This document shows, piece after piece, positions 7,681 through 15,366 of a DNA stretch of 26,233 bases. The stretch covers positions 1 to 26,233 of the forward strand of contig JAEZHK010000053.1 in NCBI GenBank assembly GCA_023416655.1. Reading direction: 5' to 3'. This DNA is from Bacillota bacterium (GTDB lineage Bacteria > Bacillota > Clostridia > Christensenellales > Aristaeellaceae). A program made the position numbers and the translations under genes. Each line of letters opens with the position of its first letter. Within the stretch, counting starts at the first letter, position 1. A model generated the notes under the pieces. That model was not told where the DNA came from and made no database searches. It saw only the letters and a list, made by a program, of their open reading frames with translations.

Positions 7681-7812
7681 ACCAAAGCGGCGAACATTTC
7701 GATGCAGGGCAAGGAGCCGGAGCGAGGCGTAGCAGCGCTACGTTGAGCGAAGAGCGACACCGCACTGCGCGAAAAGATCCGCCGAGACGACGAAAGAATG
7801 TTCGGAATTGGT
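7681..7812. repeat. Dispersed structured repeat, family 1, copy 2
   Basis: This is the copy most similar to 10-153. Its central hairpin is CGTAGC (7728-7733), loop AGC, GCTACG (7737-7742); compared with copy 1 both outer pairs have changed together (AA/TT to CG/CG). Outer arms are CGAACATT (7691-7698) with AATGTTCG (7797-7804), and ACCAA (7681-7685) with TTGGT (7808-7812). It fills much of the 331-bp divergent gap at 7547-7877, between the DUF421 gene and the zinc-ribbon gene. The rest of that gap (7547-7680) contains only the DUF421 leader, and I see no convincing promoter there. Confidence 0.85.
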
Positions 7813-7877
7813 ACAAGAGGAAAGATTTCACGCCGCCCGTCATACACTTGAACGCGACAGGAAATGAGGTGCGTAGC

Positions 7878-8450
7878 ATGCCACTGTTTCAGGATTTTGG
7901 AAAGCGCGTGTCCGAAGTGGCCAAGAACGTTGGCCAGAAGACCCAGGAGGCCGCTGAGGTCGCCCGGCTGAATAGCCGCATCGCAGCCAAGGAGGCCGAG
8001 ATTGAGCAGTACTTCCTGCAGATCGGGAAGGCCTATTACTCCATGCGCGGAGCCGGCGGCGCTTGCGAGGCGGCCGACATGTTCTGCCAGAAAGTCACGC
8101 AGCTGGAAGCCGAGTGCGAAGCGACGCGCCAGGAGATCGACTCCTTACGCCATCAGAGCCGCTGCCCCAACTGTGGCGGCGTGCAGCCCATCGAGGCCAG
8201 CTTCTGCGCCAGCTGCGGCACCAAGCTGCCCAAGCCGCCTCGTCCGGAGCCCGCGCCCCAGCCCGAGCCCGAACCCGAGCCGGAACCCGAACCCGAGCCG
8301 GAAGCGCCCAAGGAGCCGGAACCCGAACCGCCCCAGACCATGACCGCGGGCGGCGCTGAGATCATCTGGCCCGCGCCCTCCCCCGCGCCGGAGCCGACCA
8401 CCGCGGAACCCGCGCCGGAGGAGCCCGCGCCCGACGAACCCCGGGAATAG
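7878..8450 (+). CDS. Zinc-ribbon protein with coiled-coil N-terminus and Pro-Glu tail
   Basis: This 190-residue protein has three parts. Residues 1-92 are helical and probably coiled coil (ARLNSRIAAKEAEIEQYF). Residues 96-113 form a zinc ribbon with Cys96-x2-Cys99 and Cys110-x2-Cys113 (CPNCGG and CASCGT). Residues 118-190 are a disordered Pro/Glu-rich tail including about ten PE/EP dipeptides in a row, encoded by near-perfect hexanucleotide repeats prone to slippage. The ATG at 7878 is preceded by a weak GAGGTG site. There is no signal peptide or membrane segment. Proteins of this layout are common in Clostridia and are usually annotated only as zinc-ribbon proteins; no function can be assigned. 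A strong terminator follows it. Confidence 0.82.
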   Translation: MPLFQDFGKRVSEVAKNVGQKTQEAAEVARLNSRIAAKEAEIEQYFLQIGKAYYSMRGAGGACEAADMFCQKVTQLEAECEATRQEIDSLRHQSRCPNCGGVQPIEASFCASCGTKLPKPPRPEPAPQPEPEPEPEPEPEPEAPKEPEPEPPQTMTAGGAEIIWPAPSPAPEPTTAEPAPEEPAPDEPRE

Positions 8451-8488
8451 CGCCCGCCTTCAATCCCGCATTGCCTGATCCAAGCCCG

Positions 8489-8527
8489 AAGCGTTGAAAA
8501 CCCTCGTGTTTTCAACGCTTTTTGTTT
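8489..8527 (+). terminator. Intrinsic terminator after the zinc-ribbon gene
   Basis: AAGCGTTGAAAAC (8489-8501) pairs perfectly with GTTTTCAACGCTT (8508-8520) around a CCTCGT loop, followed by TTTTTGTTT. It isolates the paaK-ior promoter from upstream transcription. The stem core GCGTTGAAA recurs at 13600-13630. Confidence 0.92.
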
Positions 8528-8559
8528 GACAAAATTTACGCTCCCGCCAAAACCCGCAT

Positions 8560-8588
8560 TTGATTTCACCGGCGCTTTGGTCTATAAT
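8560..8588 (+). promoter_or_regulatory. Promoter of the paaK-iorAB-paaK operon
   Basis: TTGATT (8560-8565), a 17-bp spacer and TATAAT (8583-8588) make a near-consensus vegetative sigma-factor promoter. The leader to the ATG at 8655 is about 60 nt and contains no obvious riboswitch or attenuator. Confidence 0.85.
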
Positions 8589-8654
8589 GGAGAATGTATA
8601 TCCATACACTTGCACCTCATTGCAGCACGGAAGAACGGTAAGGGAGGAAGCACC

Positions 8655-9956
8655 ATGATCTGGAATCCAAGGGCGGAGACCATGGATCGCGCCGGCATCG
8701 AAGCGGTACAGCTTCAGCGGCTCCAGGGGATCGTCGCCCACGCCTACGCGAACGTCGCGTTCTACAGGCGGAAGATGGACGAACGCGGCGTCCGCCCGGA
8801 GCACATTCAAACGCTCCGCGACATCGAGCTACTGGACTTCACCGTCAAGAACGACCTGCGCGACAACTACCCCTACGGCTTATTCGCCGTCCCCATGGAC
8901 GACGTAGCGCGCATCCACGCCTCCAGCGGTACCACCGGCCGCCCCATCGTGGCGGGCTATACGGCGGACGACCTCGCCAACTGGACCGAGTGTGTGGCGC
9001 GCATGGCGACCGCCGGCGGCGCGACCCGAAGCGACATCGCGCAGGTCTCCTTCGGCTACGGCCTCTTCACCGGCGCCTTCGGCCTGCACCAGGGGCTTGA
9101 GAAGATCGGCGCCACCATCGTGCCCATCTCCAGCGGCAACACAGAGCGCCAGGTGAGCCTGATGCGGGACTTCGGCTCCACCATTCTGATCTCCACCCCC
9201 TCCTACGCCATGTACATGGCCGAGGTGGCGGAGAAGATGGGGGTCATGGGCGACATTAAGCTCAGGATCGGCCTCTTCGGCGCGGAAGCTTCTACCAAGG
9301 CGATGCGCTCTGAACTCGAGCGCCGCTGGGGCATCCAGGCCACCGAGAACTACGGCCTGACCGAGGTCATGGGCCCCGGCGTCAGCGGTGAGTGCGAGCA
9401 CCAGTGCGGCATGCACATCAACGAGGACTACTTCCTCTGCGAGATCATCGACCCGGAGACCGGTCGCGCGCTGCCGCCGGGCGAGCAGGGCGAGATGGTC
9501 ATCACCACGCTCACCAAGTGGGCGATGCCCATCCTGCGCTACCGCACCCGCGACATCACCCGCCTCCTTGCCGAGCCCTGCGCCTGCGGCCGCACGATGA
9601 TGCGCATGGAGCAGTGCAAGGGCCGCACCGACGATATGCTGATCATCCGCGGCGTCAACCTGTTCCCAAGCACCATCGAATCGGTGCTGGTGGGCTCGGA
9701 AGGCGTCAGCCCCAACTATGAAATCCATGTAACCCGGGAAAACTACCTCGATAAGATCGAGGTGCGCGTTGAGATCGACGACCGCCACAACATCGACGAT
9801 TTCCAGCAGATCGAGCACCTGCGCAAGGGCGTCATGGCCAAGCTGCGCTCGGTCTGCGAGTTGGATATCCCGGTTCGGTTTGTGTCGCCCGGCTCGCTCA
9901 AACGCTTTGAGGGCAAGGCGCGCCGCGTGACCGACCTGAGGGATCAAACCAACTGA
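8655..9956 (+). CDS. paaK: Phenylacetate-CoA ligase family enzyme (first paralogue)
   Basis: This 433-residue cytosolic AMP-forming acyl-CoA ligase would interconvert an aryl acetate such as phenylacetate or indoleacetate, ATP and CoA with the aryl-acetyl-CoA. The ATG at 8655 follows AGGGAGGAAG. The AMP-binding P-loop ASSGTTGRP is at residues 89-97, followed by the family motifs FGAEA, YGLTEVMGPG, YRTRDITRL and GRTDDMLIIRGVNLFPS. Length and motifs match PaaK. It is the first gene after the promoter and lies 14 nt ahead of iorA. A paralogue with the same motifs lies on the other side of iorAB, so the two copies may differ in aryl substrate or direction. Substrate choice cannot be deduced. Confidence 0.93.
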   Translation: MIWNPRAETMDRAGIEAVQLQRLQGIVAHAYANVAFYRRKMDERGVRPEHIQTLRDIELLDFTVKNDLRDNYPYGLFAVPMDDVARIHASSGTTGRPIVAGYTADDLANWTECVARMATAGGATRSDIAQVSFGYGLFTGAFGLHQGLEKIGATIVPISSGNTERQVSLMRDFGSTILISTPSYAMYMAEVAEKMGVMGDIKLRIGLFGAEASTKAMRSELERRWGIQATENYGLTEVMGPGVSGECEHQCGMHINEDYFLCEIIDPETGRALPPGEQGEMVITTLTKWAMPILRYRTRDITRLLAEPCACGRTMMRMEQCKGRTDDMLIIRGVNLFPSTIESVLVGSEGVSPNYEIHVTRENYLDKIEVRVEIDDRHNIDDFQQIEHLRKGVMAKLRSVCELDIPVRFVSPGSLKRFEGKARRVTDLRDQTN

Positions 9957-9970
9957 CGAGGAATGATTTG

Positions 9971-11707
9971 ATGAAGAAGGCACTACTGCTGGGCAACGAG
10001 GCGATCGCGCGCGGCGCGTGGGAAGCCGGAGCGCGCGTGGTCAGCTCCTATCCCGGAACCCCGTCGACCGAGATCACCGAAGCCGTTTCGAATTACCCCG
10101 AGATCTACAGCGAATGGGCGGTCAACGAGAAGGTCGCGCTGGAGGTGTGCGCGGGCGCGTCCGCCGCGGGCGCGAGGTCCATGTGCTGCATGAAGCACGT
10201 GGGGCTGAACGTCGCGGCTGACCCGCTCTTTACCCTGAGCTACACCGGTGTTTCCGGCGGCCTTGTGATCGTCGTGGCCGACGACCCGGGCATGCACTCC
10301 TCCCAGAACGAGCAGGACAGCCGCTGGTACGCGCGCGCGGCGCTCCTTCCAATGCTGGAGCCCGCCGACAGCGCGGAATGCCTCGCCTTCACCCGGGAGG
10401 CTTTTGCGCTCAGCGAACGGTTCGACACCCCTGTCCTCCTCCGCACCACCACCGCCATCGCGCACGCGCGCTCCATGGCGGACCTTGGGGAGCGGGAAGA
10501 GGTTCCGGTCAAGCCCTATGAGAAGGACGCCGCCAAGTACGTGATGATGCCCGCCATGGCGCGGGCGAGGCACCTGACGGTTGAGAAGCGGAACCAGGCG
10601 CTCCTGGAATGGTCGAACGAATCCACCCTTCACCGCGTCGAGATGAGCTCCGCCGAAATCGGCGTCGTCTGCTCCGGCGTGGTCTACCAATACGTGCGGG
10701 AGGCGTTGCCGGAGGCTTCCATCCTGAAGCTGGGCGTTGTCAACCCGATGCCAAGAAAGCTCATCGAGGACTTCGCCGCGAAGGTGGACAAGCTCTACGT
10801 GATCGAATCGCTGGAGCCCATCTTCGAAGAGCAGATCGCCTCCTGGGGCGTCAAGGTCTCCGGCGGCAAGGCGCTGACCGGCGTGCAGGGCGACCTTTCG
10901 GTCCGCCGCATCGCCTCCGCACTGGGGCGGGATGTACCCGAGGCGTTGCCCGCCGAGGCGCTGCCCGGCCGCCCGCCGGTGATGTGCGCGGGCTGCCCGC
11001 ACCGGGGGCCGTTCCACGTGATCGGAAAGCTCAAGCTCCACGTGACCGGCGACATCGGCTGCTACACGCTGGGCGCGCTTTCGCCCCTCAATGCCGTCGA
11101 CACCGTGCTCTGCATGGGCGCGTCGGTGGGCATGGCGCAGGGCTTCGCGCGCGCGCAGGGCGACGATTTCGCGGGCAGGACGGTCGCCGTGATCGGCGAC
11201 AGCACCTTCCTGCACTCGGGCGTCACGTCCCTCATCAACGCCGCCTACAACCGCACGAACGCGGCGGTCCTGATTCTGGACAACCGCACCACCGGCATGA
11301 CCGGCCACCAGCCCAACCCCGCCACCGGCATGGACATCCACGGCAACCCCACCACCGAGATCGACCTACACGCCCTCTGCCGCGCCTGCGGCGTCGAAAA
11401 AGTCGCAAGCGTCGACGCATTCGACCTTCCCGGCCTTGAAACCGCGCTGAAGGACGCGCTGGCCCATCCCGGCCCGGCGGTCGTCATCGCCCGCAGGGCC
11501 TGCGCGCTTTTGAACCGAAAGCGCCGCGAGAGACCCTTTAGGGTGAGCCAGGGAACCTGCGTCGGCTGCATGGCCTGCATGAAGCTGGGCTGCCCCGCCA
11601 TCCAAAAGGACGGCAGGAAGTCCTCCATCAACCCGGAGCAGTGCGTCGGCTGCGGCCTGTGCGAGAGCGTGTGCAGGTTCCACGCGATCGGGAGGGCGAG
11701 CGAATGA
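9971..11707 (+). CDS. iorA: Indolepyruvate:ferredoxin oxidoreductase, alpha subunit
   Basis: This 578-residue large subunit of an oxygen-sensitive enzyme oxidatively decarboxylates aryl pyruvates (indole-, phenyl-, hydroxyphenylpyruvate) to aryl-acetyl-CoA and reduces ferredoxin. The ATG at 9971 has a GAGGA site upstream. The N-terminal domain contains SYPGTPSTEI and MKHVGLNVAADPL, the C-terminal half the thiamine-diphosphate block GDIGCYTLG and GDSTFLHSG. Two 4Fe-4S clusters close the protein: Cys530, 533, 536, 541 (CVGCMACMKLGCP) and Cys558, 561, 564, 568 (CVGCGLCESVC). Length and order are standard for IorA. Its stop overlaps the iorB start (ATGA). In reverse, the enzyme could carboxylate aryl-acetyl-CoA for amino-acid synthesis, as described for methanogens. 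Confidence 0.96.
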   Translation: MKKALLLGNEAIARGAWEAGARVVSSYPGTPSTEITEAVSNYPEIYSEWAVNEKVALEVCAGASAAGARSMCCMKHVGLNVAADPLFTLSYTGVSGGLVIVVADDPGMHSSQNEQDSRWYARAALLPMLEPADSAECLAFTREAFALSERFDTPVLLRTTTAIAHARSMADLGEREEVPVKPYEKDAAKYVMMPAMARARHLTVEKRNQALLEWSNESTLHRVEMSSAEIGVVCSGVVYQYVREALPEASILKLGVVNPMPRKLIEDFAAKVDKLYVIESLEPIFEEQIASWGVKVSGGKALTGVQGDLSVRRIASALGRDVPEALPAEALPGRPPVMCAGCPHRGPFHVIGKLKLHVTGDIGCYTLGALSPLNAVDTVLCMGASVGMAQGFARAQGDDFAGRTVAVIGDSTFLHSGVTSLINAAYNRTNAAVLILDNRTTGMTGHQPNPATGMDIHGNPTTEIDLHALCRACGVEKVASVDAFDLPGLETALKDALAHPGPAVVIARRACALLNRKRRERPFRVSQGTCVGCMACMKLGCPAIQKDGRKSSINPEQCVGCGLCESVCRFHAIGRASE

Positions 11708-12285
11708 ACAACACGAGCATCGTCATCGTGGGCGTCGGCGGACAGGGCACACTCCTCACCAGCCGCATCCTGGGCGCGCTTGCCGCGGAGCTGGACATAC
11801 CCGTGAAGGTCAGCGAGGTGCACGGCATGGCGCAGCGGGGCGGCAACGTAATCACCCATGTGCGCATCGGGGAGGGTTTCCATTCGCCGCTGGTTGAGCC
11901 GGGCGGCGCGGACTACCTGCTGGCATTCGAACAGCTGGAGGCGCTCCGCGCGCTTCCCTACCTGAAGCCGGACGGCACGCTGATCGCCAACACCCAGAAA
12001 ATCGCGCCCATGCCGGTCATCACCGGCGCGGCCGCCTACCCGGAAGGCATCCCGGAAAAGCTCGCCGCCGCCCGCCGCACCGCGCTTCTGGACGCGCTGG
12101 CGCTGGCCCGCGAGGCCGGTGACGCCCGCGCGGTCAATCTGGTTCTCTTGGGCGCGCTGTGCCGCCTGACGGGCACGGACCGGGCGCTCTGGCGCAAGGC
12201 CGTCGAGGCCAGCGTGCCGGAGAAGTCCCTTGCCATCAATCTCGCCGCCTTTGAGCAGGGCTATGAGGAGGGTTCACCCGCATGA
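11704..12285 (+). CDS. iorB: Indolepyruvate:ferredoxin oxidoreductase, beta subunit
   Basis: The small subunit, 193 residues, belongs to the 2-oxoacid oxidoreductase gamma-domain family and completes the IorAB heterodimer. The start ATG at 11704 overlaps the iorA stop; longer in-frame starts would lie inside the iorA cluster-binding region. The N-terminus carries the Rossmann-like glycine motif VGVGGQGTLLTSRIL, then KVSEVHGMAQRGGNVITHVR, both strongly conserved in this subunit. A family-typical helical C-terminus follows. The stop overlaps the second paaK start by 4 nt, so all four genes of the module are tightly coupled. Confidence 0.95.
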   Translation: MNNTSIVIVGVGGQGTLLTSRILGALAAELDIPVKVSEVHGMAQRGGNVITHVRIGEGFHSPLVEPGGADYLLAFEQLEALRALPYLKPDGTLIANTQKIAPMPVITGAAAYPEGIPEKLAAARRTALLDALALAREAGDARAVNLVLLGALCRLTGTDRALWRKAVEASVPEKSLAINLAAFEQGYEEGSPA

Positions 12286-13598
12286 AGTCCAGAGAAATGA
12301 AGATCTGGAACCCTGAAGCGGAGTGCATGGACCGCGAGGCGCTTCGCGCGTTGCAGGGCGAAAGGCTGAAGACCACCGTAAAGCGCGTGTTCGACAACGT
12401 GCCCATGTACCGCCAGCGCATGATCGATAAGGGCATCGAGCCGGGCGACATCCGTTCCATCGACGATTTGAAATTCCTCCCCTTCACCGACAAGCCGGAC
12501 CTACGCGACCAGTTCCCCTACGGCCTCTTCGCGGAGCCGCTGAAGAATATCGTCCGCATCCAGGGCTCGTCCGGCACCACCGGCATGCCCATCGTCGCCG
12601 GTTACACTAAGCGCGACATCGAGATCTGGACCGAGGGCATGGCCCGCACGATGACCGCCGCCGGCGCGGGCGAGGACGACATCATCCAGATCGCCTACGG
12701 CTACGGCCTCTTCACCGGCGGTCTGGGCGCGCATCAGGGCGCGAGCGCCGTGGGCGCGACCGTCATCCCCATGTCCAGCGGCAACACCCCGCGCCAGATT
12801 AACATGATGCGCGCGATGGGCACGACGGTCCTGTGCTGCACGCCCTCCTACGCGCTGCACGTGGGCGAGACCATCCGCGAGATGGGCATCCCCCTTTCGG
12901 AGTTCAAGCTCAAGGCAGGCGCGTTCGGCGCGGAGCCGTGGAGCGAGAACATCCGCGTCCGGATTGAGGAGCTTCTGGGCATCGACGCGCTGGATATCTA
13001 CGGTCTGACCGAGATCACCGGCCCCGGCGTATCCTTCGAGTGCCTGATGAAGCACGGCATGCACGTCAACGAGGATCACTTCGTCCCGGAGATCATCGAC
13101 CCCGATACGCTTCAGCCGCTGCCCTACGGCGAGCGCGGCGAACTGGTCTTCTCCACCATCACCAAAGAAGGTATGCCGATGCTGCGCTACCGCACCCATG
13201 ACCTGTGCCGCCTGCACGCGGAAGTGTGCGAATGCGGCCGCACGCTGGTGCGCATGGACAGGATCCTCGGCCGCACCGACGACATGCTGATCATCCGCGG
13301 CGTCAACGTGTTCCCGAGCCAGGTGGAGACGGTGCTGACCTCCATCTCCGGCGTGACACCCCACTTCCTGATGGTCGTCGAGCGCGCCGGTTCCACCGAC
13401 AAGCTGGAGATCCAGGTCGAGGTGACCGAGGATCTGTTCAGCGACACCGTCGGCGAGATGCAGGTACTGCAGAAGAAGATCAACGAGAGCATGAAGTCCA
13501 CGCTGGGCCTCACCGCCGCCATCAAGCTGGTCGCCCCCAAGACCATCCCGCGCTTTGAGGGCAAGGCGCGAAGGGTCGTCGACAACCGCAATTTGTAA
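12282..13598 (+). CDS. paaK: Phenylacetate-CoA ligase family enzyme (second paralogue)
   Basis: This 438-residue AMP-forming ligase is clearly paralogous to the first paaK: it shares KIWNPEAE/MIWNPRAE N-termini, the P-loop SSGTTGMPIVAGYT, the YGYGLFTGGLGAHQG block, YGLTEITGPG and GRTDDMLIIRGVNVFPS. The ATG at 12282 is favoured by GAGGAGGG 9 nt upstream and by overlap with the iorB stop; an ATG at 12297 is possible but lacks a site. The C-terminal domain (SGVTPHFLMVVERAGSTDKLEIQVEVTE split over residues about 365-395) differs most from copy 1. As part of the iorAB operon it probably handles an aryl acid made from or feeding into aromatic amino-acid metabolism. The exact substrate is unknown. 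Confidence 0.93.
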   Translation: MKSREMKIWNPEAECMDREALRALQGERLKTTVKRVFDNVPMYRQRMIDKGIEPGDIRSIDDLKFLPFTDKPDLRDQFPYGLFAEPLKNIVRIQGSSGTTGMPIVAGYTKRDIEIWTEGMARTMTAAGAGEDDIIQIAYGYGLFTGGLGAHQGASAVGATVIPMSSGNTPRQINMMRAMGTTVLCCTPSYALHVGETIREMGIPLSEFKLKAGAFGAEPWSENIRVRIEELLGIDALDIYGLTEITGPGVSFECLMKHGMHVNEDHFVPEIIDPDTLQPLPYGERGELVFSTITKEGMPMLRYRTHDLCRLHAEVCECGRTLVRMDRILGRTDDMLIIRGVNVFPSQVETVLTSISGVTPHFLMVVERAGSTDKLEIQVEVTEDLFSDTVGEMQVLQKKINESMKSTLGLTAAIKLVAPKTIPRFEGKARRVVDNRNL

Positions 13599-13599
13599 G

Positions 13600-13630
13600 G
13601 CGTTGAAATCCCCCGGGGGGATTTCAACGC
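13600..13630. terminator. Near-perfect 15-bp palindrome directly after the second paaK
   Basis: GCGTTGAAATCCCCC (13600-13614) and GGGGGATTTCAACGC (13616-13630) flank a single central G. It begins 1 nt after the paaK stop. No T-tract follows on the plus strand (GAAGAAAGAAG), so it may be a processing or stabilising hairpin rather than a true terminator. Its arms GCGTTGAAA/TTTCAACGC match those of the terminator at 8489-8520. Confidence 0.65.
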
Positions 13631-13655
13631 GAAGAAAGAAGTTCTGCGGGGTCCT

Positions 13656-13765
13656 GAAATTCTCTGGAATTTCCGGGCGCACCCCTGACTTGCGGAAATG
13701 TTTCCTCCGCCAGTGTCCGCACTGGCTATGGAAACGGCGTTTCCGGCGCACAGGTCGCCGGAAAC
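13656..13765. repeat. Dispersed three-hairpin repeat, family 2, copy A
   Basis: Three consecutive hairpins are present: GAAATTC-TCTG-GAATTTC (13656-13673), GCCAGTG-TCCG-CACTGGC (13709-13726) and GTTTCCGGCG-7 nt-CGCCGGAAAC (13739-13765). A weaker GGAAA-TG-TTTCC stem lies between the first two. The same order, with compensating differences, occurs at 18808-18918. It fills the gap between the second paaK and the ACT-domain gene. No coding potential is evident. Confidence 0.85.
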
Positions 13766-13825
13766 GGTTGGAAGGTACGACAAGGCTTGTCAATGGTCTG
13801 CAATATGCGATTGGAGGGTATGAAA

Positions 13826-14257
13826 ATGTACGTCAAGCAGGTTTCGGTGTTCCTCGAGAACAAGAAGGGCAGCCTGACCGACCTGACCAAAATATTGAGC
13901 GACAACCAGATTGACCTGATCGCGCTTTCCATCGCCGACACCGAGCAGTACGGCATCCTGCGCTGCATCATGACCGACATGGAAAAGGGCGTGCAGGCGC
14001 TCAAGGACGCTGGCTACGTCGTCCGGCTCACGGACGTGCTGGCGGTGTGCGTGCCGGATCATCCCGGCGGGCTGAGCAAGGTGCTGGAACTCATGACCGC
14101 GAACGACATCTCCGTGGAGTACGTGTACTCCTTCGTGCGCTCCACCGGCAGCCACGCGCTGGTGATCTTCCACCTGTCCGACCTCGCCAAGGGCCTGAAG
14201 GTGCTGACCGAGAACAATGTGAAGCTTCTTGACAACGACGAGGTACGATCACTGTGA
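13826..14257 (+). CDS. Tandem ACT-domain protein
   Basis: This 143-residue cytosolic protein consists of two ACT domains and nothing else: residues 1-65 (VSVFLENKKGSLTDLTKILS) and 70-140 (LAVCVPDHPGGLSKVLELMT). Each has the beta-loop-helix with a Gly between the strand and the helix that usually lines the amino-acid-binding site. ATG 13826 is chosen because GGAGGG (13813-13818) is then 7 nt away; the ATG at 13820 would be too close. Stand-alone tandem ACT proteins commonly follow paaK/ior genes in Clostridia, and binding of an aromatic amino acid as a metabolic signal is a reasonable inference. What it regulates is unknown. Its stop overlaps the alr start (GTGA). Confidence 0.9.
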   Translation: MYVKQVSVFLENKKGSLTDLTKILSDNQIDLIALSIADTEQYGILRCIMTDMEKGVQALKDAGYVVRLTDVLAVCVPDHPGGLSKVLELMTANDISVEYVYSFVRSTGSHALVIFHLSDLAKGLKVLTENNVKLLDNDEVRSL

Positions 14258-15366
14258 CAACCTACCGCAAAACCACGCTGCGCGTCTCGGGCGAGGCGCT
14301 GACCAATAACGCGGTGCTGATCCGCCGCCGTCTTGCGGGCAAGGCCCGCATGATGGCGGTGATCAAGGCCGACGCCTACGGGCATGACCTCGTCCGGACG
14401 GCAAAACTCGAATTGGCCGCGGGCGCCGACCAGCTGGCGGTCGCGCTGGTGGAGGAAGGCGTTGAGCTGCGCGAGGCCGGCGTGAAGGCGCCCATCCTGG
14501 TGATGGGCGCCTCCTCCCCGGAGGGCCTCATGGCCGCGGTGGCGAGCCACCTGGCCCAGTCGGTGTTTGAGCCCTGGGCGGTGGACGTCCTTCAGAAGGA
14601 GGCCCTGCGGCTGGACACCGTGGCCCACGCGCACCTCAAAATCGACACCGGCATGACGAGGATCGGCCTCCGCGGTGAGGCGTCGCTTTCGGGAATGCTC
14701 GACCTGTTCCGGGACAACCCCCGCGTCAAGCTGGAGGGCGTGTTCACCCACTTCGCGGCGGCGGACTCCGACCCGGAGTACACCCGCGAACAGAACGCGC
14801 AGTTCGCACGGGCGGTCAAGCGCGTCCGCGCGGCGGGCTACAGGCCCATCGCCCACGCCGCCGCCAGCGAGGCGCTGCTGCGCGACCCCACGCTGTGGCA
14901 CGACATGGTGCGCCCGGGCATCGCGCTCTACGGCGGCTCGGTGAAGCACCTGCTGCCCGGGCTGACCCCGGCGCAGACGCTGGTCAGCTACCCCGCGCGC
15001 ATCGCGAAGATTCCCATAGGTGAGACCATCGGCTACGGCCGCACGTTCAAGACCGAGCGGGAGGCCCTGGTCATGACGCTGCCCATCGGCTACGGCGACG
15101 GCTACCCCCGCCTCCTCTCCAACCGCGCCCACGTGCTGGTGCGCGGGCGGCGCGCGCCGCTCATCGGGCGCGTATGCATGGACATGATCATGGTGGACGT
15201 CACCGACATCCCGGAGGTCACGATGGACGACCCGGTGGTGCTGCTGGGCGCGCAAGGGCCGGAGCGCATCACGCCGGACGAGCTGGCGATGCTGACCGGC
15301 ACCATCCCCTACGAGATCATGCTGGGCTTCACCGCCCGCGTGGCCCGCACCTTTGATGGAATGTGA
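14254..15366 (+). CDS. alr: Alanine racemase
   Basis: This 370-residue PLP enzyme converts L-alanine to D-alanine for peptidoglycan. It starts with GTG at 14254, overlapping the ACT gene's stop by 4 nt, with GAGG about 10 nt upstream. The PLP lysine is Lys38 in AVIKADAYGHD. IDTGMTRIG and HAAASEALL belong to the TIM barrel; ETIGYGRTF carries the second catalytic Tyr, and PIGYGDGYPR plus GRVCMDMIMVD mark the C-terminal beta domain. Length and motif order are normal for Alr. Coupling to an ACT-domain gene is curious, because ACT domains sense amino acids, but no functional link is proven. The next gene starts 11 nt before its end. Confidence 0.96.
   Translation: MTTYRKTTLRVSGEALTNNAVLIRRRLAGKARMMAVIKADAYGHDLVRTAKLELAAGADQLAVALVEEGVELREAGVKAPILVMGASSPEGLMAAVASHLAQSVFEPWAVDVLQKEALRLDTVAHAHLKIDTGMTRIGLRGEASLSGMLDLFRDNPRVKLEGVFTHFAAADSDPEYTREQNAQFARAVKRVRAAGYRPIAHAAASEALLRDPTLWHDMVRPGIALYGGSVKHLLPGLTPAQTLVSYPARIAKIPIGETIGYGRTFKTEREALVMTLPIGYGDGYPRLLSNRAHVLVRGRRAPLIGRVCMDMIMVDVTDIPEVTMDDPVVLLGAQGPERITPDELAMLTGTIPYEIMLGFTARVARTFDGM

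Noticed and set aside
9983..11341. 450-codon open frame opposite iorA
   Set aside because: Same composition bias (Ala/Arg/His/Gly), no motif, no start signal. The sense strand is a clear iorA.
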